Source: Candidatus Eiseniibacteriota bacterium (GTDB lineage Bacteria > Eisenbacteria > RBG-16-71-46). Taken from it: 30,425 bases of DNA. The translations under genes and the position numbers were made by a program. The DNA is taken from NCBI GenBank assembly GCA_023249815.1, contig JAHFBX010000001.1, positions 431 through 30,855 of the forward strand, written 5' to 3'. Below are positions 1-9,460 of the stretch, piece by piece. The notes under the pieces are model-generated. The model saw only the letters and a program-made list of their open reading frames with translations, was not told where the DNA came from and made no database searches. The stretch's first letter is position 1. Each line of letters starts with the position of its first letter.

Positions 1-45
1 TGCCCCACGCATGCCGCCCTTCCGCCGGCCCAGGTTCCCGTCCGC

Positions 46-1698
46 ATGATCGAGACCATCCGCACGTTCACGGCGCTCAGTGAGGAGTTCGTGGAACTCT
101 TCATGAAGCACCACACCGTGGCCGCCACCGAGTCCGGCATCCACGACTACGACCACCTGCTGCCCGACGACTCGCCCGACGGCCTCAAGGCTCGCGCGGC
201 GTGGCTGCGGGATCTCGACCAACGGCTCGTGGCGTCGGTGCCGTGGGACGAACTGCCGCTGGAACCTCGAGTCGACTTCGCGCTCCTGCGCTCGCGCATC
301 GCGGCGCTCAAGGCCGACGTCGACGAGGTGAAGGTGCCGCAGAAGAACCCCGGGCTCTACCTGGACCGGGCGTTCAATGCCGTGCACCTGCTGCTCGCGC
401 GCTCGTTCGCACCGCTCGACGAGCGCAAGGAGGCGGCGGTCGCGCGGCTCATGGCGATCCCGGAATACCTCGAGTCCGTTCGCCCGAACCTGAAGCAGGT
501 TCCGCCACAGCTCTTGGAATCGAGCCTCGACATGGCCGCGCACGGTCCCACGTTCGTGGACGAAGTCGTGCGCACGCTCCTGCGCCAGTTCCCCGGCGAG
601 GCCGAGCGCCTCGAACACGCGGGCAACCGCGCGCGCTCCGGCTTCCTCCACTTCCACGAGTGGATGGAGAAGGAGCTCAAGCCCAAGGCGGGCGGCACGT
701 TCGCGATCGGCGAGCGATGGATCAACTACAAGCTCGAACGCGAGCACATGGTGCCGTACACGTGCGCCGAACTGGAGAAGGTGGGGCGGGAGCATGTCGC
801 GCACGCGCAGGTGCTGCTCGACGACGAGGCACGCCGCCACGACCCGGACAGCCACTGGCGCGAGCTCATCGAGCAGGGCCGCGAGCGGACGCCGGAGGCG
901 AACTGGCTGCGCGAGGCGTACGTCGCCGAGATGGACCGCGCGCGCCGGTTCGTGGCCGAGCGCCGCATCGCGCCGATCCCGATCGGGGAGCGCCTCGAGA
1001 TCCTCGATACACCGGTGTTCGAGCGGGGGATGCTGCCGTACGCGGCCTACCAGGCACCCGCGCCGTTCGATGCCGACACGACGGGCGTGTTCTACGTGAC
1101 CCCGATCGACATCCGGCGCTCCAAGGCGGAACAGGCCGCGCAGCTCGGCGCCCACTGCACGCCGGCGCTGCCGATCATCGCGCTGCACGAGGGCTACCCG
1201 GGGCACCACCTGCAGCTCACCCATTCGAATCGCGCGGCCACGCGCCTGCGCCGCATCATGCACAGCGACGTGTTCATGGAGGGCTGGGCGCTGTATTGCG
1301 AAGAGCTGATGTGGGAGCAGGGCTACTTCACCGCGGACCCGCTCACGCGCCTGTTCCAGCTGCGCGACCTGCTGTTCCGCGCCTGCCGCGTCGTCGTGGA
1401 CATGGGCCTCCACTCCGGCCGCATGACGCCGGAGCAGGCCATCGAGTACATGGTCGAGGAGGTCATGCTCGACCAGCACGTCGCCACCGCCGAGGTGCGG
1501 CGGTATTGCATGACGCCCACGCAACCCATGAGCTACCTGGTCGGAAAGCTCCAGATCCTCGAGCTGCGCTCGGAAGCCCAGCGAAAGCTGGGCGCACGCT
1601 TCCACCTGCACGACTTCCATGCGGCGCTCCTCGCCAGCGGCACGATCCCGCTGGCATTGGTGCGAGAGGAACTGTGGCCCCGGCTGGGGGTGACGTGA
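46..1698 (+). CDS. DUF885 family zinc-peptidase-like protein
   Basis: This 550-residue protein belongs to the DUF885 family, usually described as putative metallopeptidases; the substrate is unknown. The sequence shows HEGYPGHH at residues 381-388, the family's extended HExxH-like zinc motif, followed by FMEGWALY with Glu412 as the likely third ligand. A conserved C-terminal stretch (TQPMSYLVGK) is also typical. No signal peptide or membrane segment is visible, so a cytoplasmic location is inferred. The ATG at 46 fits the usual N-terminus of the family, but the frame stays open to base 1 and there is no strong ribosome-binding site, so an upstream start outside the window is possible. The stop overlaps the GTG start of the next gene, which indicates translational coupling. 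Family call confident; function inferred. Confidence 0.88.
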   Translation: MIETIRTFTALSEEFVELFMKHHTVAATESGIHDYDHLLPDDSPDGLKARAAWLRDLDQRLVASVPWDELPLEPRVDFALLRSRIAALKADVDEVKVPQKNPGLYLDRAFNAVHLLLARSFAPLDERKEAAVARLMAIPEYLESVRPNLKQVPPQLLESSLDMAAHGPTFVDEVVRTLLRQFPGEAERLEHAGNRARSGFLHFHEWMEKELKPKAGGTFAIGERWINYKLEREHMVPYTCAELEKVGREHVAHAQVLLDDEARRHDPDSHWRELIEQGRERTPEANWLREAYVAEMDRARRFVAERRIAPIPIGERLEILDTPVFERGMLPYAAYQAPAPFDADTTGVFYVTPIDIRRSKAEQAAQLGAHCTPALPIIALHEGYPGHHLQLTHSNRAATRLRRIMHSDVFMEGWALYCEELMWEQGYFTADPLTRLFQLRDLLFRACRVVVDMGLHSGRMTPEQAIEYMVEEVMLDQHVATAEVRRYCMTPTQPMSYLVGKLQILELRSEAQRKLGARFHLHDFHAALLASGTIPLALVREELWPRLGVT

Positions 1699-2576
1699 GG
1701 CGTCCCCGCCCCCTCGCATGGCTCGCCGCCCTGGTGGCGCTGGCCGTCGCTCCGGCGGCCGCCGTGTCGCCTTCGGACAAGTACTCGGCGCAGCCTCGCT
1801 CGCTCGGGCTCGAGTGGTCGGCGCTGTCGTTCCAGTCGTCGCGCGACGGTGCAGACTTGAACGGCTGGTGGTTCGAAGGCCGTCCAGAGAGCCCGATCCT
1901 GGTGCTGTTCGACCGCGAGACCGGCAGCATGGGCGACCTGTTGCCCGTGGTGGGCGAGTTCGTCGCCCGCGGGTTCTCGGTGATGACGTTCGACTACCGT
2001 GACTTCGGACCCGCCGGGCCCGGCGCGGTCGACTCACTCCTCCAGCTCGCGTATGCGTCGCGCTGGGTGAACGACGCCGAGGGGGCGCTGCGATTCGCGC
2101 GTCAGCGCGCGGGCGATCGGCCGGTATTCGCCTGGGGCCAGGGCCTGGGAGGCGCGGTCGCGGTCGCGGTTGCGGCCCGCGACCGAACGAACGCCGACGC
2201 CGTGGCATGCGAGGGACTGTTCCGCACGCTCCCGGAGCTGCTGCGCTCGAGCGGCCTCGCACAGGTCCCGGGCGCTCCTGAACGCCACCGCTTCCTGGTC
2301 GAGACGTCGGACGAGCCGATCACGGCGGTCGCGTGGCTGCTGGTGCCGTTGCATGTGGCGCTCGCGGGCAAGGACGACGTGTGGCCGTCCGCGGTCACGC
2401 AGGAGGTCGTGCGGCGCAGCCTGTCGCGCATCGATCGCTGGACCGTCCCAAACGGCCGCCACACGGACCTCGAACAGACGCCAGGCTACTACGATCGCCT
2501 GTCCGGCTGGTTCACGCGCATCGCCGGCATGATCAAGGCCGCGAAGGCCGCCGAGGCGGCCGCGAACCCGAAGTAG
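1695..2576 (+). CDS. Exported alpha/beta-hydrolase-like protein lacking the nucleophile serine
   Basis: The start is GTG at 1695, overlapping the upstream TGA as GTGA; this gives 293 residues beginning MRRPRPLAWLAAL, a signal peptide that likely ends near APAAA. The body resembles alpha/beta hydrolases of the dienelactone-hydrolase or serine-aminopeptidase type: a strand ILVLFDRETGS, then GFSVMTFDYRDFG, then FAWGQGLGGAVAVA at the nucleophile-elbow position. In active members the elbow reads GxSxG; here it reads GQGLG, so the serine is replaced by glycine. A candidate acid (GKDDVWP) and histidine (GRHTDLEQ) remain. It may be catalytically dead, use another residue, or be a binding protein. It is probably co-expressed with the DUF885 gene. 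It converges on a minus-strand operon with only 18 bases between the stops. Confidence 0.8.
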   Translation: MRRPRPLAWLAALVALAVAPAAAVSPSDKYSAQPRSLGLEWSALSFQSSRDGADLNGWWFEGRPESPILVLFDRETGSMGDLLPVVGEFVARGFSVMTFDYRDFGPAGPGAVDSLLQLAYASRWVNDAEGALRFARQRAGDRPVFAWGQGLGGAVAVAVAARDRTNADAVACEGLFRTLPELLRSSGLAQVPGAPERHRFLVETSDEPITAVAWLLVPLHVALAGKDDVWPSAVTQEVVRRSLSRIDRWTVPNGRHTDLEQTPGYYDRLSGWFTRIAGMIKAAKAAEAAANPK

Positions 2577-2594
2577 GTCGCGGCCGCTCGCGAC
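2577..2594. terminator. Small hairpin between convergent genes
   Basis: GTCGCG and CGCGAC flank a six-base loop and fill the whole space between two convergent stop codons. It could serve both strands as a terminator, but the stem is only six pairs and there is no T-run, so the call is weak. Confidence 0.3.
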
Positions 2595-3986
2595 TCAGAA
2601 GTGCACGAACTCCGGCACCGCCCGAGGCAGTCGTTCCTCGAGACCGTCGATTCGTACGGGCAGCGCGCGGCCGTCGGGGTACGCGGGGCGGAGCGAAGAC
2701 GAGCTGGGTGTCGCCCAGTCGAGCGGGTTCACGCGATGGACCCCGGCCGTGAAGCGTGCGTTCACCGCGTCGATGAGCGCGTTGCAGATCACCGCGTGCG
2801 CGAGGTCGTTCGGATGGACACCGTCCAGGCTGAAGAGCCCGCCCGTGATGTAATCGGTCGTGTAGAGCGTGCCTCCGATGTTCAGGCCGTTCGCGCTGAT
2901 GTCGTTCAAGAGGGCGTTCAGGTCCACGAGCGCGACATAGGGCCTCGCCGCCACCTGCGCGGCGACCGCGGCATTCATCTCGGCGACCTCGGTTCGCGTC
3001 GTCGCGGCCTCGGAGCCGCGCAGGATCAGGTTCTCGGGCAGCGGCTGGCCATTGCTCGGCACCGACGGGTTCAGGTAGTTGTAGCCACCCACGGGGATGC
3101 CGGTCCCGGTCGTGGCGATCAGCGTGCTCGCAGTGAGCAGCACGAAGTCGCCCTGCAGCAGCTCGCCGGTCGCACCCACGAGCGGCACTGGCTGGCCCGT
3201 CGTGACGCTCACCGTGAACGGCGACAACGTCGTCACGAGCGGCACGCTCGTCACGTCGGGCACGTTGAACACCGCGATCTTGGTGCTCGGCGAGGTGCCA
3301 TGGATGGTATTGAGCGAGGCGTCCAGGATGGCGGCGTAGGTCTCGCCTGTGTTCGTGGCCGCCGGCGCGCCACCCGATGTGGGTCCCAGCACCTCGTTAC
3401 TTCCATACTCCCAGGTCATGAACGTGGGTGCGCGTGACAGCGCGCTCGCCGCGATCGTGCCAGCGTGGCGCACGATGTTGTCGAATAGCGGGATCGCGAC
3501 CGCAGGATGCACGTTCGCGTTGTAGTAGAACGACTCGTCGACGAAGTCGAACGCGATCGCGAACGGCACGGCCATGTTGTGATAGGCGCCAGGCTGCGAC
3601 ATGTTCAAGGGGTTGCCGGTCGTGCGGCCCGTGTTCGTGATGATGAGTGGCGAGTAGCTCACGATGTGCAGGAGCTGCGGGAAGCCGTCGCGGTCGTACA
3701 CCGGCAGCGTGAACGAGCCCTTGCCATCGGTCTGCACGGTCTTGCCGATCTGGCGCGCGAACAGCGCGGGGAACGAGCGGACCTGGTGGCGATCCACGAG
3801 CCCGCCGGACTGCCAGCCAGCGGAGATGCTCGTGCCCGCGGCGACGTACGTCGTGAAGTCCGCGCCGCCCGACGCGAGCGGGGGCGCTGTGATGGACTCG
3901 ATCTTCGAGCACGGTCCCTGGCAGCCGGCGAGCGCCAAGGCGAGCGCGAGCACGAGCCCGAGGCGGAAGCGCATGGAGGTGTGCAT
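2595..3986 (-). CDS. SGNH/GDSL-like esterase lipoprotein
   Basis: This 463-residue protein starts at an ATG with GGAGG seven bases upstream. A signal peptide rich in Leu-Ala ends in a lipobox LAGC with Cys22, so it is a lipoprotein, probably in the outer membrane. Motifs fit the SGNH hydrolase family in a variant form: AAGTSISAG with Ser53 in the GDS position, GSNE at 195-198 as the GxND block, and DGVHPND near the C-terminus with Asp388 and His391 as the likely acid and base. The Asp of GDS is Thr here, as in some divergent members. It lies 14 bases after the FadL-like gene, downstream of an acyl-CoA ligase, which suggests release of fatty acids from esters at the cell surface; the substrate is inferred from context only. 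Confidence 0.82.
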   Translation of the reverse strand: MHTSMRFRLGLVLALALALAGCQGPCSKIESITAPPLASGGADFTTYVAAGTSISAGWQSGGLVDRHQVRSFPALFARQIGKTVQTDGKGSFTLPVYDRDGFPQLLHIVSYSPLIITNTGRTTGNPLNMSQPGAYHNMAVPFAIAFDFVDESFYYNANVHPAVAIPLFDNIVRHAGTIAASALSRAPTFMTWEYGSNEVLGPTSGGAPAATNTGETYAAILDASLNTIHGTSPSTKIAVFNVPDVTSVPLVTTLSPFTVSVTTGQPVPLVGATGELLQGDFVLLTASTLIATTGTGIPVGGYNYLNPSVPSNGQPLPENLILRGSEAATTRTEVAEMNAAVAAQVAARPYVALVDLNALLNDISANGLNIGGTLYTTDYITGGLFSLDGVHPNDLAHAVICNALIDAVNARFTAGVHRVNPLDWATPSSSSLRPAYPDGRALPVRIDGLEERLPRAVPEFVHF

Positions 3987-4000
3987 GGTCGTTCCTCCGC

Positions 4001-5281
4001 TCACCAGTGGTAGGTCAGGGACGCGCCGAGTGCGTTGACGTAGGATTTGTACACGCCGTCGAAGCCGTCTCGCTCGCGCAACTCGGTCGAGCGCTTCTCC
4101 ACGAACAGGAACAAGTTGTAGGCGTCGATCGTCCACTTGCCGCGAACCAGTCCCAGGCCGACGGTCGCGCCATGCCGGCTGGCGTCGGGCAGCAGTGGCG
4201 TCACGGACTCCACGGGCGCCGCGGCGGGGTCGAAGTAGTAGCCCAGCCGGTAGGTGTAGTGCTGGAGCCGGTGTTCGGCGCCGACGCGCACGGCGTAGGT
4301 GTCGTCGTAGTGCTCGATGACGTCGCGGTCGAGCGACGGGTCGGACGCGAAGTGGAGCGGCAGCTTCTCGAACGCCGACCAGCCGGTGAAGATGCCGTCG
4401 ATCGCGTACGTCCATTCCGGCGTGGGCTCCCACGCCAGCCCGACCGAGAACATCGCCGGGAACACCAGCTCGGTGGTGACCTTCTGGTTTGCGGGCTTGC
4501 CGGCCGCGATCGTGGCGTCGAGCGCGGCGTCGCCGGTCGGGATCTGCGTGAACGTGGCCTTGCCATCGTCCACCTTGACCTTGACGCGCGAACGATAACT
4601 GACGCCGAGCTTCCAGTTCGTCCACGGCTGGCCGAGCAACGCGCCGTGGAAGCCAACGCCCGGCTTGAAATCCGACTTGAGCTGCGCGCGCAAGACGTTC
4701 ACCGGCTGGCCGCCGTCGGTGATGAACGTGCCGATGTTGTTGAGCTCGACGCGTGCATAGAGCACGTTCGCTCCGGCCGCGAGGCTCCACGTCTCGGTGG
4801 GCGCCCACGCGAGGCTCGCGGAACCGTTCAGCGTCTCGAGCGTCGCCTTCGTGACACGCTCGCGTCCGGAGAATTGCAGCGGGTTCTCCCACTCGACCCC
4901 GAGCCCGAACGGCGCGTTCACGCCGAGGCCGTACGCGAGGCTCGAACCCAGGTGGCTCGTCCAATACACCGCGGGCGGGAAGAAGCTGCCATTGACCATG
5001 GCCTCGGTGGTGGCGTAGCCCGGGAACGGATCCACGCCGGCGAAGCTCGTGCGCGTGGAGAGCCACGTGCCGCCGAGCGAGAGCTGCGTTCCTTCGAGCC
5101 GCGGCAACGCCGCGGGGTTGTAGAACTGGGCGGTGGCGTCATGCACCGAGGCCACGTGCGCGCCGCCCATGCCCAGCGCCGCGGCGCCCTGCTCATAGAC
5201 GCCGTAGCCGGCGCCCTGCGCGGCCGCCTGCGCCAGGCCGAGGGCCAGCGCCAGGGCCCACGCCCTGCGAGTACTGTTCAT
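4001..5281 (-). CDS. FadL/TodX-family outer-membrane long-chain fatty acid transporter
   Basis: A 426-residue protein of usual FadL length. It has an N-terminal signal peptide (MNSTRRAWALALALGLAQAAAQG) followed by the family's N-terminal signature: GYGVYEQGAAALGMGGA, then HDATAQFYNPAALPRLEGTQ. The remainder alternates hydrophobic and polar residues as in a beta-barrel and ends in an aromatic residue (LTYHW), typical of outer-membrane insertion. The ATG follows GGGAGGAATCC, a strong ribosome-binding site. It lies 30 bases after the acyl-CoA ligase gene and 14 bases before the lipoprotein gene, so the three are probably one transcript. Known FadL proteins carry long-chain fatty acids or hydrophobic compounds across the outer membrane; the exact ligand here cannot be read from sequence. 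Confidence 0.9.
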   Translation of the reverse strand: MNSTRRAWALALALGLAQAAAQGAGYGVYEQGAAALGMGGAHVASVHDATAQFYNPAALPRLEGTQLSLGGTWLSTRTSFAGVDPFPGYATTEAMVNGSFFPPAVYWTSHLGSSLAYGLGVNAPFGLGVEWENPLQFSGRERVTKATLETLNGSASLAWAPTETWSLAAGANVLYARVELNNIGTFITDGGQPVNVLRAQLKSDFKPGVGFHGALLGQPWTNWKLGVSYRSRVKVKVDDGKATFTQIPTGDAALDATIAAGKPANQKVTTELVFPAMFSVGLAWEPTPEWTYAIDGIFTGWSAFEKLPLHFASDPSLDRDVIEHYDDTYAVRVGAEHRLQHYTYRLGYYFDPAAAPVESVTPLLPDASRHGATVGLGLVRGKWTIDAYNLFLFVEKRSTELRERDGFDGVYKSYVNALGASLTYHW

Positions 5282-5311
5282 GGATTCCTCCCGAGAGGGA
5301 TCGCGTGAGGA

Positions 5312-7138
<1,827 letters not shown>

Positions 7139-7198
7139 GGCCCCTCCGTGCGCGGCCTTACGGGGGCCTCCGGGGGCCCACGGCGCTGGAACACGCAA

Positions 7199-7227
7199 TT
7201 GTTAGCACCGCCCCAACCGCAAGCCAA
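7199..7227 (-). promoter_or_regulatory. Candidate sigma70-like promoter for the acyl-CoA ligase operon
   Basis: On the minus strand TTGGCT and TAACAA are separated by 17 bases, about 60 bases upstream of the ligase ATG. It is an AT-richer patch in a GC-rich divergent intergenic region. Match to consensus is only partial. Confidence 0.3.
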
Positions 7228-7367
7228 GCCGCGCGCGCCGCGCTTCGAACGCGCGTGCTGTCGGGAGGCTCGTGTTGCATCGTGTGCGCGGTTGACAAGG
7301 CCGAACGCGCCGGCGCAAGGTGCCGGGTCGTGCGGCGCATGACGTGCCGCGCGCAGGGAGGAAGGCC

Positions 7368-8177
7368 ATGCACACGACACGGGCGCTCGCCCGAAGCGCT
7401 CCGCTCTCTGCCGCGCGTCGCTTGGCGGCGATCGCGATCGCCCTGTTCCTTGCATGGGCCCCGGCCGGGCGGGCCAGCACGCCCGAGGAAGGGATCGCGG
7501 CGGGCGATCAGCACTATGCCGCGGGCCGCCTCGCTGACGCGCGCACGGCCTACGCGGAAGCCGTGAAGGCCGCGCCCACGCTCGCGCTCGCGGCATGCCG
7601 GCTGTCGCGCGCGGAATCCGAACTCGGCGAGACCCAGAAGGGCGACGCCCAACGACTCATGTGGGCCGAGGCCGTGAAGCACGCGCGTGACGCGGTGCGA
7701 CTGGCTCCCGACAGCGCGGCGCCGCACGTGTGGCTGGCGGTGGCGCTCGGCCGACAGGCGCTTCGCGAGGGCCCGCGTACGCGTCTCGCGCTCTCCAAGG
7801 AGATCAAGTCCGAGGCGGATCGCGCGCTAGCGCTCGACCCGGGCAGCGGCCGTGCGTGGCACGTGCTGGCCGTGTGGAACATGCGCGTCGCGAGCCTGAA
7901 CGCGATGGAACGGATGGCGGCGAACGCCGTGCTCGGCGGCGTGCCAAAGGGAGCCTCGCACGAGAACGCCGAGCGCGCGTTCCAGAAGGCCGTCGAACTG
8001 GAGCCCGCGTACGTGAACCATCACGTCGAGTATGGACGTCTGCTCAAGGAGCTCCGGCGACCCGCGGAAGCGCGCCGCGAACTGGAGAAGGCGCTCGAAC
8101 TGCAACCCACGAGCAGCGCGCTCGACGCGCGCTACCAGGCGGAGGCACGGGCCCTGCTGGAGAAACTGCCCCGCTGA
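7368..8177 (+). CDS. Exported TPR-repeat protein (RMD-like)
   Basis: A 269-residue protein with a signal peptide (arginine-rich start, then LAAIAIALFLAWAPAGRAS) and several tetratricopeptide repeats: GDQHYAAGRLADARTAYAEAVKAAP, EAVKHARDAVRLAPDSAAPH, SEADRALALDPGSGRAWHVL and AERAFQKAVELEPAYVNHH. The arrangement resembles bacterial proteins related to regulator of microtubule dynamics protein, a TPR family whose bacterial role is unknown. The ATG at 7368 follows GGGAGGAAGG; an upstream in-frame start at 7320 lacks such a site and would bury the signal peptide. Its TGA overlaps the ATG of the thiolase gene (TGATG), so it is co-translated with beta-oxidation enzymes although it should sit in the periplasm. 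It is likely a scaffold protein; the partner is unknown. Confidence 0.85.
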   Translation: MHTTRALARSAPLSAARRLAAIAIALFLAWAPAGRASTPEEGIAAGDQHYAAGRLADARTAYAEAVKAAPTLALAACRLSRAESELGETQKGDAQRLMWAEAVKHARDAVRLAPDSAAPHVWLAVALGRQALREGPRTRLALSKEIKSEADRALALDPGSGRAWHVLAVWNMRVASLNAMERMAANAVLGGVPKGASHENAERAFQKAVELEPAYVNHHVEYGRLLKELRRPAEARRELEKALELQPTSSALDARYQAEARALLEKLPR

Positions 8178-9460
8178 TGGCGTTTCCGAGCGGCTGGATC
8201 CTGGCAGGGGTGCGCACGCCGTTCGCCAAGGCGGGCAGCGTGTTCAAGCGCATTCCGAGCTACGAGCTCGGGCGCATCGCGGCGGCCGAGGTGATCGCCC
8301 GCAGCGATCTCGATCCCGAGCGGCTCGACGAGGTGGTGTTCGGCCACTGCGCCATGCCGAGCGAGGCCGCGAATTCGTCGCGCGTGGTGGCGCTACGCGC
8401 CGGTGTACCCGAGCGCGTGCCGGCGGTGACCGTGCACCGCAACTGCGCCTCGGGCATGGAAGCGGTCGCGAACGCCTGTCATCGCATCGGCTCCGGCGAC
8501 GCCAAGCTGGTGATGGCGGGTGGCATGGAGTCCATGAGCCAGATCCCGCTCCAGTTCAGCTTCGAGTACTCGGACTTCCTCGAGAGACTCATGCGCGCGA
8601 AGACGCCGCTCGCGAAGCTGGGCGTCGCGATGCAGTTCCGCCCGCGCCTGCTTACGCCGCGCATCGCGCTGGCCGAAGGACTCACCGATCTCGTGTGCGG
8701 CCTCAACATGGGCCAGACCGCCGAGGTCCTGGCGCGCGAATTCCGCATCACGCGGGAACGCCAGGACGAGTACGCGCTCCACAGCCACCAACGCGCGCTG
8801 GCGGCGCGGGAGAAGCTGCGCGAGGAGATCGTGCCGGTGTACCCGGCACCCGGCTACATCGCCGTGCGTGACGACGTGGGCCCGCGCGAGGGCCAGACGT
8901 TTGAAGCGCTCGCGAAGCTCGCGCCGTATTTCGATCGGAAGAATGGCAGCGTCACGGTGGGCAACAGCTGCCAGATCACCGACGGGGCCGCCGCGCTGCT
9001 CGTGGGCGACGACGAAACGGCGAATGGCTGGCCCACGCCGCCGCTCGGCCGCGTGCGCGCGTTCGCGTTCGCCGGGCTGTCGCCGCAACGCATGGGCCTG
9101 GGGCCCGTGTTCGCCATGGTGAAGGCGCTGGCCAAAGCGCAGGTCTCGCTCACCGAGATCGAACTGTTCGAGATCAACGAGGCATTCGCCGCGCAGGTGC
9201 TCGCCTGCATCGAAGCGGCCAAGTCCGAGAAGTTCTGCCGTGACGAGCTCGGGCTCGACCGGCTGCTGGGAGAGATCCCCGAGGACCGGTTGAACGTGAA
9301 CGGCGGCGCCATCGCGCTCGGTCACCCGGTGGGTGTCTCCGGCGCGCGGCTGCTGCTCACCACGCTCCACGAGATGAAGCGCCGCGGCGCGCGCCTCGGG
9401 CTCGCCTCGTTGTGCGTGGGCGGTGGCCAGGGCGCCGCGTTCGTGCTGGAGCGCGCATGA
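8177..9460 (+). CDS. Acetyl-CoA C-acyltransferase (thiolase)
   Basis: A 427-residue thiolase, which cleaves 3-ketoacyl-CoA with CoA in the last step of beta-oxidation. The nucleophile Cys90 lies in VHRNCASGMEAV, the NEAFAAQ block is present, His383 lies in ALGHPVGVSGAR, and the second active-site cysteine, Cys413, lies in LCVGGGQG. It appears catalytically complete. Its ATG overlaps the stop of the upstream TPR gene, and its TGA overlaps the ATG of the downstream hydratase/dehydrogenase. This pairing with the multifunctional alpha subunit mirrors fadI-fadJ or fadA-fadB pairs. The form near 430 residues with an inserted loop (FLERLMRAKTPLAKL) is more like FadI and trifunctional-protein beta subunits than the short FadA type; that subtype is an inference. 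Confidence 0.93.
   Translation: MAFPSGWILAGVRTPFAKAGSVFKRIPSYELGRIAAAEVIARSDLDPERLDEVVFGHCAMPSEAANSSRVVALRAGVPERVPAVTVHRNCASGMEAVANACHRIGSGDAKLVMAGGMESMSQIPLQFSFEYSDFLERLMRAKTPLAKLGVAMQFRPRLLTPRIALAEGLTDLVCGLNMGQTAEVLAREFRITRERQDEYALHSHQRALAAREKLREEIVPVYPAPGYIAVRDDVGPREGQTFEALAKLAPYFDRKNGSVTVGNSCQITDGAAALLVGDDETANGWPTPPLGRVRAFAFAGLSPQRMGLGPVFAMVKALAKAQVSLTEIELFEINEAFAAQVLACIEAAKSEKFCRDELGLDRLLGEIPEDRLNVNGGAIALGHPVGVSGARLLLTTLHEMKRRGARLGLASLCVGGGQGAAFVLERA

Noticed and set aside
201..1694. Long plus-strand frame running under the DUF885 gene into the hydrolase-like gene
   Set aside because: Its translation is Arg/Ala/Gly-rich without family motifs; the real gene begins at the GTG at 1695, coupled to the upstream stop.
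3987..5066. Upstream extension of the SGNH lipoprotein frame across the FadL-like gene
   Set aside because: It is out of frame with FadL and low in motif content; the lipoprotein has its own signal peptide, lipobox and ribosome-binding site at 3986.
7292..7320. TTGACA upstream of the TPR-thiolase operon as a promoter
   Set aside because: The -35 box is perfect and well placed, but at 16-18 bases downstream only GCAAGG-like sequence is found, with no usable -10 box.
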